Assembly: GCF_000612505.1 (NCBI RefSeq)
Contig: NZ_CP004078.1
Span: 3,573,252-3,637,251, forward strand
Origin: Paenibacillus sabinae T27
Lineage (GTDB): Bacteria > Bacillota > Bacilli > Paenibacillales > Paenibacillaceae
Direction: 5' to 3'
DNA length: 64,000 nucleotides
Of this stretch, positions 1-7,673 are shown one piece after another (positions within the stretch are counted from its first letter, which is position 1; every line of letters starts with the position of its first letter). Position numbers and translations under genes: made by a program. The notes beneath the pieces are model-generated. The model worked only from the letters and a program-made list of their open reading frames with translations, did no database searches and was not told the DNA's origin.

Positions 1-1094
1 TTTGCCTTGCCCAGGCCCGGGATGAACTCCAGCGGAACCTGATAGCGGTACGGCGGACGGTAACCGGGGATAACCGGCTCCTCCCTGTCGGCGATGCTCA
101 GAATCCGGTCCAGTACGCCCTGAACCAGCTTCGTCCCGCCGCAGTACGGGCACCGCTGCGAGGTGGCATAGGCTTCGTCGATAATGCTGCCGCAGCCGGC
201 GCAGTAGGTGCGGTGATATTTGCCCAGCCGTGGATTCAGCCCGTAATTGGCCGTAACCCCCCGGCCTTTGCGGCGCTCCAGCGCAAGCCTCAGCTCCGCA
301 AACGAAGGAGCCGCCAGCTCCATTTCGTTGTATTCGCGGCCGATCTTGCCCAGCGAATGCGCGTCCGAGTTCGTCAGGAACGTGAACGGATCAAGCTCGG
401 AAATATACCCGGCCATTTCCGAATCCGCGCTGAGGCCGAGCTCGACTCCGGCAATCCGCCGGAGATCGAACAATTCGGCCATCCGCTCGGCGGCGCAGCC
501 GTAGAGGCCCTTGTGCGGTGTGAAAATATGGGCGGGGATCAATATCCCGCCGCGTCCGTAGATCTCGTCCTGAAGCTCCCTGGACGGGACATAAATGCGT
601 TGGGAGCTGAGATCGACGTTCTTCATATGGCGCCCCATCCAAGCGCTGAATTCGCTCATCGCCCGAAGATCGGGCATAAAGGCCAGCACATGGCACTCCT
701 TGCGGCCCGGCTCGCGGATTTCAATCTCCGTCCCGAGCACGATGGCCGTTTCCCGGTACGCGATGCCGCCGCCTTCGGCTTCGGTCATCTCGCCTTCATC
801 CAGACAGCGCATAATATCCCGCTGCACGGAAGGCGAGTGGCTGTCGATAATGCCGATCAAGCCGATGCCTTTGCGTTCGGCGGCTTCCCGGGCAATCCCG
901 GCAAAGGTCAGATCGCGGCTGCCGCTGATCTTGACCGCCCGGCCCTCCGACGTTCTGCCGATATGAACGTGCAGATCGCAGTAATAACGGGCAAGCGTTG
1001 GTTCCGCGGCCGATTTGAGTGCCGCTGACGCAGACGAATCTCCCTCTGCTGCATTCCGTCCTGCCTGTTTCGGCTCGTTCCGCGCTAGTTCCAT
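1..1094 (-). CDS. Endonuclease Q family protein (YqxK-like), 3' end beyond window
   Basis: A PHP-domain nuclease of the TIGR00375/EndoQ type. Members of this family nick DNA 5' of deaminated bases such as uracil and hypoxanthine; that activity is known for family members, not shown here. The N-terminal part carries the metal-binding motif CDLHVHIG, followed by EIEI, a TNSDAH motif and, near the window edge, a zinc-ribbon-like pair CAGC...CPYC. About 364 codons are visible and the reading frame is still open at base 1, so the C-terminus is missing. The ATG chosen overlaps the nudF stop by 10 nt, which suggests translational coupling; nudF-yqxK neighbours are also found in Bacillus. The family call is strong, the exact substrate is not. 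Confidence 0.85.
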   Translation of the reverse strand, partial: MELARNEPKQAGRNAAEGDSSASAALKSAAEPTLARYYCDLHVHIGRTSEGRAVKISGSRDLTFAGIAREAAERKGIGLIGIIDSHSPSVQRDIMRCLDEGEMTEAEGGGIAYRETAIVLGTEIEIREPGRKECHVLAFMPDLRAMSEFSAWMGRHMKNVDLSSQRIYVPSRELQDEIYGRGGILIPAHIFTPHKGLYGCAAERMAELFDLRRIAGVELGLSADSEMAGYISELDPFTFLTNSDAHSLGKIGREYNEMELAAPSFAELRLALERRKGRGVTANYGLNPRLGKYHRTYCAGCGSIIDEAYATSQRCPYCGGTKLVQGVLDRILSIADREEPVIPGYRPPYRYQVPLEFIPGLGKA

Positions 1095-1675
1095 TTTCCG
1101 GTCAGCGTGCGCAGATGCCAGGCATAAACCGCCATAATCGTCTTCGCATCGGCGATCCGCCCGTCGGCGATGTATTCGTACGCTTCCTCCAGCGTCAACT
1201 CGGACACGACGAGGAATTCATCCTCGTCCAGCGACATCTCGCCGCTCTGCGCGTTCTCCGTCACATACAGATGGATAATCTCATCGGCAAAGCCCGGAGA
1301 AGTATAGAACGACTTCAGCAGGAACAGATCGCCGCTGTGAAATCCCGTCTCTTCATGCAGCTCCCGTCCGGCCGCTTCCAGCGGGTCTTCGCCGGGGTCC
1401 AGCTTGCCCGCCGGAATCTCCACTTCCGTCCGTCCCATCGGTTGGCGGAATTGCTCGACCACGAGCATTTTCCCCTTGTTCAGCGCCAGCACCGCCACCG
1501 CGCCCGGATGCTTCACCACTTCACGGGTTGCCGTGTTGCCGTCCGGCAGGGTCACCGTGTCCACCTGCAGCTTAATGATCCTGCCTTCAAAAATCGGCCG
1601 GGTGGATACCGTAATTTCGTCCAGCGCCGGATTGGCGGGCCATTCTTTTTTTATTCCGGTTCCTTGATTGTTCAT
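1085..1675 (-). CDS. nudF: ADP-ribose pyrophosphatase, NUDIX family (NudF)
   Basis: A 196-residue NUDIX hydrolase expected to split ADP-ribose into AMP and ribose 5-phosphate. The full Nudix box is present: G-x5-E-x7-RELHEETGF, with the acidic metal-binding residues intact. The ATG at 1675 is preceded by AAAGGAG at a spacing of about 10 nt; an upstream in-frame extension exists but has no ribosome site. It is the first gene of a pair with the EndoQ-type gene and is divergent from the mciZ-like gene, with 76 bp between the two starts. Length and motifs match B. subtilis NudF (about 185 residues). Confidence 0.92.
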   Translation of the reverse strand: MNNQGTGIKKEWPANPALDEITVSTRPIFEGRIIKLQVDTVTLPDGNTATREVVKHPGAVAVLALNKGKMLVVEQFRQPMGRTEVEIPAGKLDPGEDPLEAAGRELHEETGFHSGDLFLLKSFYTSPGFADEIIHLYVTENAQSGEMSLDEDEFLVVSELTLEEAYEYIADGRIADAKTIMAVYAWHLRTLTGKWN

Positions 1676-1691
1676 AGGTTTCAGGTCTCCT

Positions 1692-1721
1692 TTGTCTCTG
1701 GTCTGCATACGGTGTATTATA
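1692..1721. promoter_or_regulatory. Overlapping divergent promoters of mciZ-like gene and nudF
   Basis: On the plus strand TTGTCT (1692-1697), a 17-nt spacer and TATTAT (1715-1720) form a good sigma-A-type promoter for the mciZ-like gene. On the minus strand TATAAT (1721-1716) preceded by TGC forms an extended -10 for nudF. A CATACGGT string inside the spacer resembles a sigma-E -10, but no matching -35 was found. Confidence 0.55.
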
Positions 1722-1751
1722 GCAAACTTCAATAGAAAGAAGGAAACCTTC

Positions 1752-1955
1752 ATGAACAACCAGGTAGGTCGTACCCGCCGTACCGGCTTGTTTCTCTCGG
1801 GAAAACCGGACCATATCCGAAAGGAGCTGCTCGCCTTGCAGCAGCGGTATGGGCCGGATATGCCGCTCTCGTATGTGCTGTCGCTGTACACCCCGGAATA
1901 TACCCGACTAACTCCGGAGAACCGCCTTCTGCCCGCAGCTCCTCAGGCCATATAA
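1752..1955 (+). CDS. mciZ: MciZ-like FtsZ inhibitor
   Basis: A 67-residue protein whose middle, GLFLSGKPDHIRKEL, aligns with the core of B. subtilis MciZ, which reads GVVLVGKAWEIRAKL. MciZ is a mother-cell peptide of 40 residues that caps FtsZ filaments during sporulation. The glycine-lysine pair, the Ile-Arg pair and the following Leu are kept in register; this version has an extra C-terminal tail of about 25 residues. It lies beside nudF, which I recall is also its place in B. subtilis. The start has a strong AAGAAGGAAA ribosome site. The identification rests on short similarity plus neighbourhood. Confidence 0.75.
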   Translation: MNNQVGRTRRTGLFLSGKPDHIRKELLALQQRYGPDMPLSYVLSLYTPEYTRLTPENRLLPAAPQAI

Positions 1956-2029
1956 AGCGGGGGAAGCCCTTTAAGATGCCCGTATCTTCTGGTATGGCGG
2001 ACGACTACCTCAGTTGTTGATGAATAAGT

Positions 2030-2078
2030 AAAAAAGCTGCTCCATAAACCGATCTTCCGGTCTATGGAGCAGCTTCGC
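2030..2078 (-). terminator. Terminator of the M20 peptidase gene
   Basis: A 13-bp perfect stem (AAGCTGCTCCATA at 2034-2046 with its complement at 2063-2075) is followed on the minus strand by a run of six T. It lies about 65 nt past the peptidase stop. Confidence 0.85.
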
Positions 2079-2141
2079 GTACACTAGCGGCTGCCGCCGG
2101 CCTCTCTAATTCAAGAACAGGCTCCTGCGGCTGCTTTGCCT

Positions 2142-3272
2142 TTATTTACTTGCGCTTTCCTTGACGATCGCCAATACCAGCTCGGCTGCCTTGACGATAT
2201 CGCTGGCCTTGATGCGCTCCTTGGTCGTGTGGATATTCTCGTAGCCAATCGCCAGATTCAGCGTCGGCACGTCCAGCCCGTTGAACACATTGGCGTCGCT
2301 TCCGCCGCCCGACGGGAAACGTCTTGGCGTCAAGCCGATCGACGAAATGGCCCGCTCGGCCAGCTGTACAATGGGATCATGCTCGTTGAAGCTGAAGGCC
2401 GGGTAAATGATCTCGCTGCGGAATTCGCATTTCGCCCCGTACCCGCGCACTGTCGTTTCCAGCGCTTCACGCATCTGGGCGAGCTGCAGATCCACCTTGT
2501 CCTGGACAATGCTTCGCGCTTCAGCCTCCAGCTGCACATAATCGCAGACAACATTGGTCGGGCCGCCGCCGGCAAATTTGCCGATATTGGCTGTCGTCTC
2601 GCTGTCGATTCGGCCAAGCTTCATCGCCGCAATCGCTTTGCCTGCCACCTGGATGGCGCTGATTCCGTCTTCGGGATTGACGCCTGCATGGGCGGATTTT
2701 CCGAAGATTTCCATCTTGATCTTGGCCTGCGTCGGAGCGGCTACCGCGATGGCGCCGATTTCGCCGTTGGAATCCATCGCAAAGCCGAAATCCGCGTCCA
2801 AATATTTCGGGTCCAGCGAGCGGGAGCCAACGAGCCCGGATTCTTCGCCCGCCGTGATCACGAATTGGATTTGTCCATGCGGTATACTCTGTTCCTTAAT
2901 TACCCGAATTCCTTCAAACAGCGCGGCCAGACCCGCTTTGTCGTCCGCCCCGAGGATAGTCGTGCCGTCGCTCGTAATCCAGCCGTCTTCGCCGAGCGTA
3001 GGCTTGATTCCCTGACCCGGAACGACGGTATCCATATGGCAGGTGAACAGCAGCTTCGGAGCGTCCTCTGCCGCATTTTCCGCTGGCCAGGTCACAATCA
3101 GATTGCCCGCACCGTGCCCGGTTCTTTCCTGGGAATCGTCTTCTACGGCTTCAAGTCCCAGCTCCTTGAATTTGGCGATCAGATGATCGGCGATGTTCCG
3201 TTCATTTTTCGTCTCGCTGTCGATCTGGACCAGCTCCATAAACTCCTGAATCAATCGGTCTTGTACTACCAC
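2142..3272 (-). CDS. M20 family peptidase, PepT-like (YqjE type)
   Basis: A zinc-dependent aminopeptidase or tripeptidase of the M20 family, cytoplasmic. The 376-residue product has the metal site CHMDTV (about residue 80), GADDKAG (about 107), the catalytic-base region AGEESG (about 141), the dimerisation-domain motif GKSAHAG and a late GGGSDAN...NIHTTKE metal ligand region. The start is GTG with a GAGGGAAG ribosome site. It stands alone between a strong terminator and the plus-strand prli42 gene. The substrate cannot be fixed: it resembles PepT-like proteins (TIGR01883 type) more than classic PepT. Confidence 0.88.
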   Translation of the reverse strand: MVVQDRLIQEFMELVQIDSETKNERNIADHLIAKFKELGLEAVEDDSQERTGHGAGNLIVTWPAENAAEDAPKLLFTCHMDTVVPGQGIKPTLGEDGWITSDGTTILGADDKAGLAALFEGIRVIKEQSIPHGQIQFVITAGEESGLVGSRSLDPKYLDADFGFAMDSNGEIGAIAVAAPTQAKIKMEIFGKSAHAGVNPEDGISAIQVAGKAIAAMKLGRIDSETTANIGKFAGGGPTNVVCDYVQLEAEARSIVQDKVDLQLAQMREALETTVRGYGAKCEFRSEIIYPAFSFNEHDPIVQLAERAISSIGLTPRRFPSGGGSDANVFNGLDVPTLNLAIGYENIHTTKERIKASDIVKAAELVLAIVKESASK

Positions 3273-3336
3273 CGGACTTCCCTCGCTTTCAAGTATACGT
3301 TACAATGGGATTAAACTAATTTCAAAGGAGTCACTC

Positions 3337-3438
3337 ATGCAACGTCAAAAATGGTTCCGTATCTTTATTTATGTAATGCTGCTGGCAATGGTCGCCTCCA
3401 CCCTATTGGTTGTCATCGAGCCTTTCATCGCCGGATAA
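3337..3438 (+). CDS. prli42: Prli42-like stressosome-associated membrane mini-protein
   Basis: A 33-residue single-span protein: a short basic head (MQRQKWFR) followed by one hydrophobic helix and a short tail. Size, charge pattern and the hydrophobic stretch containing VMLLAMVAS resemble Prli42, which anchors the stressosome to the membrane in Listeria. An AAAGGAG site sits 8 nt before the ATG, and a very strong terminator follows, so this is a complete monocistronic unit. The family call is from recognition of the short sequence and needs a profile search; that it is a real small membrane gene is well supported. Confidence 0.75.
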   Translation: MQRQKWFRIFIYVMLLAMVASTLLVVIEPFIAG

Positions 3439-3465
3439 TTAGTCCGCGGGGCTTCTCCCGCTTAT

Positions 3466-3507
3466 TCCAGCGGCCCGGGTATCCCGGGCCGCTGTTTCGT
3501 TTTATTT
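3466..3507 (+). terminator. Terminator of prli42
   Basis: A 12-bp perfect GC-rich stem (CAGCGGCCCGGG at 3468-3479, complement at 3483-3494) is followed by TTTCGTTTTATTT. The tail overlaps the last codons of lipB on the other strand. Confidence 0.9.
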
Positions 3508-4221
3508 GAAGGCCCCGGCTCCCGCCCAGTCCGATTCGATCGTGCCATAAGGAAAAATGTTCAGAAAATGGGGAATGAGCGCCGCGGCGACCTCTTCCAC
3601 CTCGAACCGGCGGCCTACGCATTCTTCCAGCGAGGTAACGCCGTACTGCGAGATGCCGCAGGGAATGATCCCCCGGAAGCCTTCCGCCCCGATGCCCTCC
3701 CGGATATTCAGCGCAAAGCCGTGGCTCGTTATAAAGCCTTTACCCGCGCGGCTTCGGTTGAATTTGACCCCGATGGCACATATTTTGACGTCGCCGACCC
3801 AAACTCCCGTATACTCCGGCTTTCTCCCGCCCTCAATCCCGAAGGTGGCGAGGTAATCGATAATCACCTGTTCCAGCGACCGCAGGTAACCGTGAAGATC
3901 CACTCTGCCTTGCTCGCCGATCCGCAGCAACGGATAGCCGACAAGCTGGCCCGGCCCGTGATAGGTAATGTCCCCTCCGCGGTCAATTTCAAACACCGAA
4001 ATCCCTTGTTCCCGAAGCTGCTCGGCGCTCATCAACAGATGCTCGGGGTGATTTTGCGATCCGATCGTATAGGTTGGCGGGTGCTGCAGAAAGATCAGTT
4101 GCTCGGGACGCTCACCGGCGTCGATGGCGCGGACGGACTCTTTTTGCAGATCCCAGGCGTGGCCGTATTCGATCATGGGAAAATAGGATATTTCGAGCTT
4201 TCGAGGTTCTGTGCTGTTCAT
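3502..4221 (-). CDS. lipB: Octanoyltransferase LipB
   Basis: Transfers octanoyl groups from acyl carrier protein to the lipoyl domains of 2-oxoacid dehydrogenases and the glycine cleavage H protein, the first step of lipoate assembly. The 239-residue product has the signature RGGDITYHGPGQ, the lysine region KICAIGVK and the catalytic cysteine in PCGI. It lies directly downstream of the bkd cluster on the same strand, beyond terminators, so the product would modify the E2 protein encoded next door. Bacillus subtilis uses LipM/LipL instead, so the presence of a LipB-type enzyme is a useful lineage marker. Confidence 0.95.
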   Translation of the reverse strand: MNSTEPRKLEISYFPMIEYGHAWDLQKESVRAIDAGERPEQLIFLQHPPTYTIGSQNHPEHLLMSAEQLREQGISVFEIDRGGDITYHGPGQLVGYPLLRIGEQGRVDLHGYLRSLEQVIIDYLATFGIEGGRKPEYTGVWVGDVKICAIGVKFNRSRAGKGFITSHGFALNIREGIGAEGFRGIIPCGISQYGVTSLEECVGRRFEVEEVAAALIPHFLNIFPYGTIESDWAGAGAFK

Positions 4222-4264
4222 GCTTAAACATCTCCCTTCCCGCGATTTTCACGGAGCCTGTATC

Positions 4265-4364
4265 AAGAAGAAACAGCTGACGGCGTCTTTTTAAGACGCA
4301 GATGCGTTTCTCTTAGAAATAGAAGTCAAAATGATAAGCGCCCGGCTTATACATCTTATATTTT
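4265..4364. repeat. Intergenic repeat, copy 1 (~100 bp)
   Basis: About 85 percent identical by eye to bases 10972-11070. It contains GGCGTCTT/AAGACGC and ATAAGC/GCTTAT inverted repeats, so it can fold as two hairpins. It begins with AAGAAGAAAC, a string seen again at 4366 and 41061. Confidence 0.7.
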
Positions 4365-4365
4365 A

Positions 4366-4392
4366 AGAAGAAACGGATACTCCGTTTTTTTA
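4366..4392. terminator. Short bidirectional hairpin terminator
   Basis: Stem AAACGGA (4371-4377) and TCCGTTT (4381-4387) with seven T on the plus strand and TTCTTCTT on the minus strand. It would back up the terminator at 4433-4460 for the bkd genes. Confidence 0.55.
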
Positions 4393-4432
4393 GCAGTTTA
4401 TTCAGTTTATTCAGCTTATTAATGCTAATTTC

Positions 4433-4463
4433 AAAAAAGGGCCTCTCCGGACGTCCGGAGGTC
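4433..4463 (-). terminator. Terminator after the E2 gene
   Basis: A 16-nt perfect palindrome CTCCGGACGTCCGGAG (4445-4460) is followed on the minus strand by AGGCCC and six T. It lies about 40 nt past the E2 stop. Confidence 0.75.
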
Positions 4464-4502
4464 ACTTTGACCCCGTCCATCCGGAGCCAGCCGCTTCCGC
4501 TT

Positions 4503-5936
4503 CTAGTAGACGTTCGTTTCCATACTGTAGTTCTCGATATTGTCCTTCACGCGCTGCAGGAATCGGCCGCAGATGACGCCGTCGAGAATCCGGTGATCCA
4601 GCGACAGGCAGATATTAGCCATCGAACGGACGGCGATCATGTCGTTGATGACGACCGGCTTTTTCACAATCGATTCAAAGGTCAGAATGGCCGCCTGCGG
4701 ATAATTGATGATCGGATAAGACAAAATCGAGCCGAAGGAGCCGGTATTGTTCACGGTGAACGTTCCGCCCTGCATATCCTCCAGACGAAGCTTGCCTTCG
4801 CGCGTCTTCACCGCCAGCTCTTCGATTTCCCGGGCAAGGCCCGCCACGTTCTTCTGGTCGGCCTTTTTGATGACCGGCGTCATCACCGAGTCCTCGGTGC
4901 CCACCGCCAGCGAAATGTTGATGTCCCGCTTGACGATGATTTTGTCGACGGCCCAGACGGAGTTCATGATCGGATAATCCTTGATCGCGCTGACGACGGC
5001 TTTCATGAGGAAAGCGAGATAGGTCAGATTAATGCCTTCCCGGCGCTTGAATTCGTCCTTCAGCTTGTTGCGAAGCAGCACGAGATTCGTCACGTCCACC
5101 TCGATCATCGTCCAGGCGTGCGGAATTTCCGAGACGCTCTGGCGCATGCGCGTCGCAATCGTATTACGGATCGGCGTCACGTCGATCAGATACTCGGACC
5201 GGCCGCTCTCGACCTCAATCTCGGGGATGCGCGGCGATTCGGACAGATGCAGCCCGGAATGCCGGACGGGCGGCAGCGTCTCCTGCGGCGCGGGCGCTCC
5301 CGTCGGCGCGGCGGCGAACGCCGCGCTGTGCGGCTGCGCCGCCGCGCCGGCAGCCGGCTCCGGCGCGGGGCGGCTCTGCGGCGCTGGTGCAGCCGCAGGG
5401 CCGTTCGCAAGGAACGCTAGCACGTCCTTGCGCGTGACCCGTCCGCCGAGGCCGGTGCCCGGCACGGCGGACAGATCAATGCTGTGCTGCGCCGCGAGGC
5501 TCTGCACAGCGGGGGAATAACGCGCCTGCATCGGCGCGTCCGGGTTGTACGCGGCATGGGCTGCGCCTAATGCCGCGGGCTGCGCCGCCGCCGGAGCAGC
5601 GGCGGCGGAAGCTGCGCGCTGCGGCGCAGCAGCGCGCGCGGGAACGGCGGCTTCGGGAGCCGCCGAAGCCGGGGCCGCCGGAGCGGGCACGGCGATCCGG
5701 CAGATCACTTCGCCGACCGCGACCGTCTGCCCTTCCTCCGCCAGAATGTCGCCCATGACGCCGTCCACGGTGGACGGCAGCTCGGCGTTAACCTTATCCG
5801 TAATCACTTCGCATAGCGGCTCATACTGCTCCACCGGGTCGCCCGGCTTCTTCAGCCATTTGCCGATTGTTGCCGATACAAGCGACTCCGCAAGCTGCGG
5901 CATCGTCACGTCCGTCAACTGCTTGTTGTCGGTCAT
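4503..5936 (-). CDS. bkdB: Branched-chain 2-oxoacid dehydrogenase E2, dihydrolipoamide acyltransferase
   Basis: The core acyltransferase of the branched-chain 2-oxoacid dehydrogenase complex, which makes the branched acyl-CoA primers of iso and anteiso fatty acids. Domains of the 477-residue protein: an N-terminal lipoyl domain (about 5-83) with the lipoylated lysine in ITDKVNAEL, a long Ala/Pro linker, an E3-binding domain (YSPAVQSLA...VTRKDVLAFL, about 140-175), a second Ala-rich linker and a C-terminal catalytic domain with DHRILDG near the end. The Ala-rich linkers coincide with a GC surge. It is separated from the E1beta gene by 747 bp containing two unusual repeat structures. BkdB and PdhC are hard to split by eye; the neighbouring E1 genes favour BkdB. 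Confidence 0.87.
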   Translation of the reverse strand: MTDNKQLTDVTMPQLAESLVSATIGKWLKKPGDPVEQYEPLCEVITDKVNAELPSTVDGVMGDILAEEGQTVAVGEVICRIAVPAPAAPASAAPEAAVPARAAAPQRAASAAAAPAAAQPAALGAAHAAYNPDAPMQARYSPAVQSLAAQHSIDLSAVPGTGLGGRVTRKDVLAFLANGPAAAPAPQSRPAPEPAAGAAAQPHSAAFAAAPTGAPAPQETLPPVRHSGLHLSESPRIPEIEVESGRSEYLIDVTPIRNTIATRMRQSVSEIPHAWTMIEVDVTNLVLLRNKLKDEFKRREGINLTYLAFLMKAVVSAIKDYPIMNSVWAVDKIIVKRDINISLAVGTEDSVMTPVIKKADQKNVAGLAREIEELAVKTREGKLRLEDMQGGTFTVNNTGSFGSILSYPIINYPQAAILTFESIVKKPVVINDMIAVRSMANICLSLDHRILDGVICGRFLQRVKDNIENYSMETNVY

Positions 5937-6026
5937 ACTTTCACTCCTTAGATGTCCTGCTCTTACAAGACCGTGTCTTCATTGGTTGCCAGTTGTAAAC
6001 CATTGTGAGCCCGTGATCCAATAGCT

Positions 6027-6160
6027 AAACGGGAATTCCTCCCGTTTAATCGATGAAATGGAGCGCTTTTTATCACATAAGACGGAAAAACTCCAGTTTA
6101 TTCACTAAAAAACCGTCTTTTTCATCCAAATGAGCAAAATAAGCGGGAACAATTCCCGTT
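6027..6160. repeat. AT-rich hairpin array upstream of the E2 gene
   Basis: Three nested inverted repeats: AAACGGG/CCCGTTT (6027-6047), AAGACGG/CCGTCTT (6079-6085 with 6113-6119) and AGCGGGAA/TTCCCGTT (6142-6160). No open frame with a ribosome site runs through it. The layout looks like a non-coding repeat, but only one copy is in the window. Confidence 0.5.
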
Positions 6161-6226
6161 CATTGCCTGATTTGTTCGGTTGGAGACAAATATAGGGGAG
6201 TTTTTCCCTTTCAAGGGGGGACACGG

Positions 6227-6603
6227 CCGGCTTGCTTGCGCTCAGGGACTTTCCGCCAGCGCGCCAGGCCCTTACGGCCTCCGGGCGTCTCGCCTTCTCT
6301 GCTCCGCTGGCCCCGCAAGAGACGCGACTTTAGCTCTTCTGCCAGCGCGACCGGCCAAGCTTGCTAACGCTCAGGGCCTTTCCGACAGGGCACTAGGCCC
6401 ACGGCCTCCGGGCGTCTCGCCTTCCCCGATCTGCTGGCTCCGCCAGCAACGCGGCTTTGGCCCTTCTGCCATTGCGACCGGCCAAGCTTGCTCGCGCTCA
6501 GGGCCTTTCCGCCAGCGCACTAGGCCCTTACGGCCAACGTACGCCTCGTCTTCACCACTCCGCTGGCCAGGCCAGCAACGCAGCTTCGGCCTTTCCGCCA
6601 GCC
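6227..6603. repeat. Three tandem ~125-bp GC-rich repeats in the bkd cluster
   Basis: Units start at 6227, 6351 and 6478, each beginning CCGGC(CAAG)CTTGCT and containing CTCAGGGCCTTTCCG, then a GGCCCTTACGGCC-like hairpin, a CGCCT run and a CTGGC...GCCAGC inverted repeat. Units are 124-127 bp and diverged by substitutions and small indels. Open frames exist on both strands only because stops are rare in such GC-rich DNA; none has a good ribosome site. It occupies the E1beta-E2 gap. Confidence 0.8.
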
Positions 6604-6683
6604 CCCCAGCCAACTAAGCCTCCGTCTCCGCTTCGCAACAAGCGGCAACTGCCCGCGCCACGCGGCCACATGCCCGTCAGCCT

Positions 6684-7670
6684 CTAATACTGCGCCAGGC
6701 GCAGCATTTCCGCCTTCACCTTATCCTTGCTAAGCATAAAGAACTTCTCCATCGGCGGGCTGATCGGCATCGCCGGAACATCCGGGCCGCAGAGCCGGAA
6801 GATCGGCGCGTCCAGCTCGAACAGGCACTCCTCGGCGATAATCGCCGCGACCTCGGCGCCAACGCCGCCGGTCTTGTTATCCTCGTGCACGATCAGCACT
6901 TTGCCGGTGCGCCTCACCGCGGCCTTGATCGCTTCGCGGTCGAGCGGCTGAAGCGTGCGCAGATCGAGAATATGCGCCGTTATGCCTTGTTCGCGCTCCA
7001 GCTCAGCCGCCGCCTGCATCGCAAAATGCAGCGGCAGGCTGTACCCGATCACCGTGATGTCATCGCCCTCGCGCAGCAGATTCGCTTCTCCGATGGGAAC
7101 GGTGTAGTCGCTCTCCGGAACGTCCTCCTTGATCAGCTTGTAGCATTTCTTGTTCTCGAAGAACAGCACCGGATCGGGATCGCGGACGGCGGCTTTCAGC
7201 AGCCCTTTCGCGTCGTAGGCCGAGTACGGCGCGACGATCTTAAGGCCCGGTGTTCCGAAGAAGATCGACTCCGGACACTGGGAATGGTACAGCCCGCCGA
7301 AAATGCCGCCGCCAATCGGCGCGCGGATCACGACCGGGCAGGTCCAGTCGTTGTTGGAGCGGTACCTGATTTTGGCCGCTTCACTGATAATCTGGTTGGT
7401 CGCCGGCAGCATGAAATCGGAGTACTGCATTTCCGCGATCGGCTTCATGCCGTACATTGCAGCTCCGATCGCCACACCGGCAATCGCCGATTCCGCAAGC
7501 GGTGTATCCAGTACGCGCTCCGCGCCGAACTGCTCCTGCAGCCCCTTGGTCGTCGTGAACACGCCGCCTTTGACACCGACATCCTCGCCGAGAACGAAGA
7601 CGGAGTCGTCGCGCTCCATTTCTTCCTTCATCGCCAGCCGGATGGCATCGATATATTCCATCATCGCCAT
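6684..7670 (-). CDS. bkdAB: 2-oxoacid dehydrogenase E1 component, beta subunit
   Basis: The beta chain of the thiamine-diphosphate-dependent E1 decarboxylase. The 328-residue protein shows the transketolase pyrimidine-domain pattern (VFVLGEDVGVKGGVF near residue 25, DTPLAESAIAGVAIG near 57) and a C-terminal transketolase domain with DLRTLQPLD and HEDNKTGG. It follows the alpha gene with a 3-nt gap, so the two are translated together. The next gene downstream on the same strand is E2, but only after 747 bp of repeats, which may weaken E2 expression relative to E1. The branched-chain rather than pyruvate assignment comes from overall resemblance to BkdAB and the gene set with lpd. Confidence 0.87.
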   Translation of the reverse strand: MAMMEYIDAIRLAMKEEMERDDSVFVLGEDVGVKGGVFTTTKGLQEQFGAERVLDTPLAESAIAGVAIGAAMYGMKPIAEMQYSDFMLPATNQIISEAAKIRYRSNNDWTCPVVIRAPIGGGIFGGLYHSQCPESIFFGTPGLKIVAPYSAYDAKGLLKAAVRDPDPVLFFENKKCYKLIKEDVPESDYTVPIGEANLLREGDDITVIGYSLPLHFAMQAAAELEREQGITAHILDLRTLQPLDREAIKAAVRRTGKVLIVHEDNKTGGVGAEVAAIIAEECLFELDAPIFRLCGPDVPAMPISPPMEKFFMLSKDKVKAEMLRLAQY

Positions 7671-7673
7671 GAC

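Noticed and set aside
4422..5420. Long plus-strand frames opposite the E2 gene, and similar frames opposite dxs, accC, lysC and the ABC genes
   Set aside because: They are antisense shadows of GC-rich conserved genes and contain no family motifs.
6180..6617. 145-codon plus-strand and 80-codon minus-strand open frames across the GC-rich repeats
   Set aside because: They exist on both strands, have no convincing ribosome site, read as Pro/Ala/Arg/Gly-rich noise and follow the repeat units.
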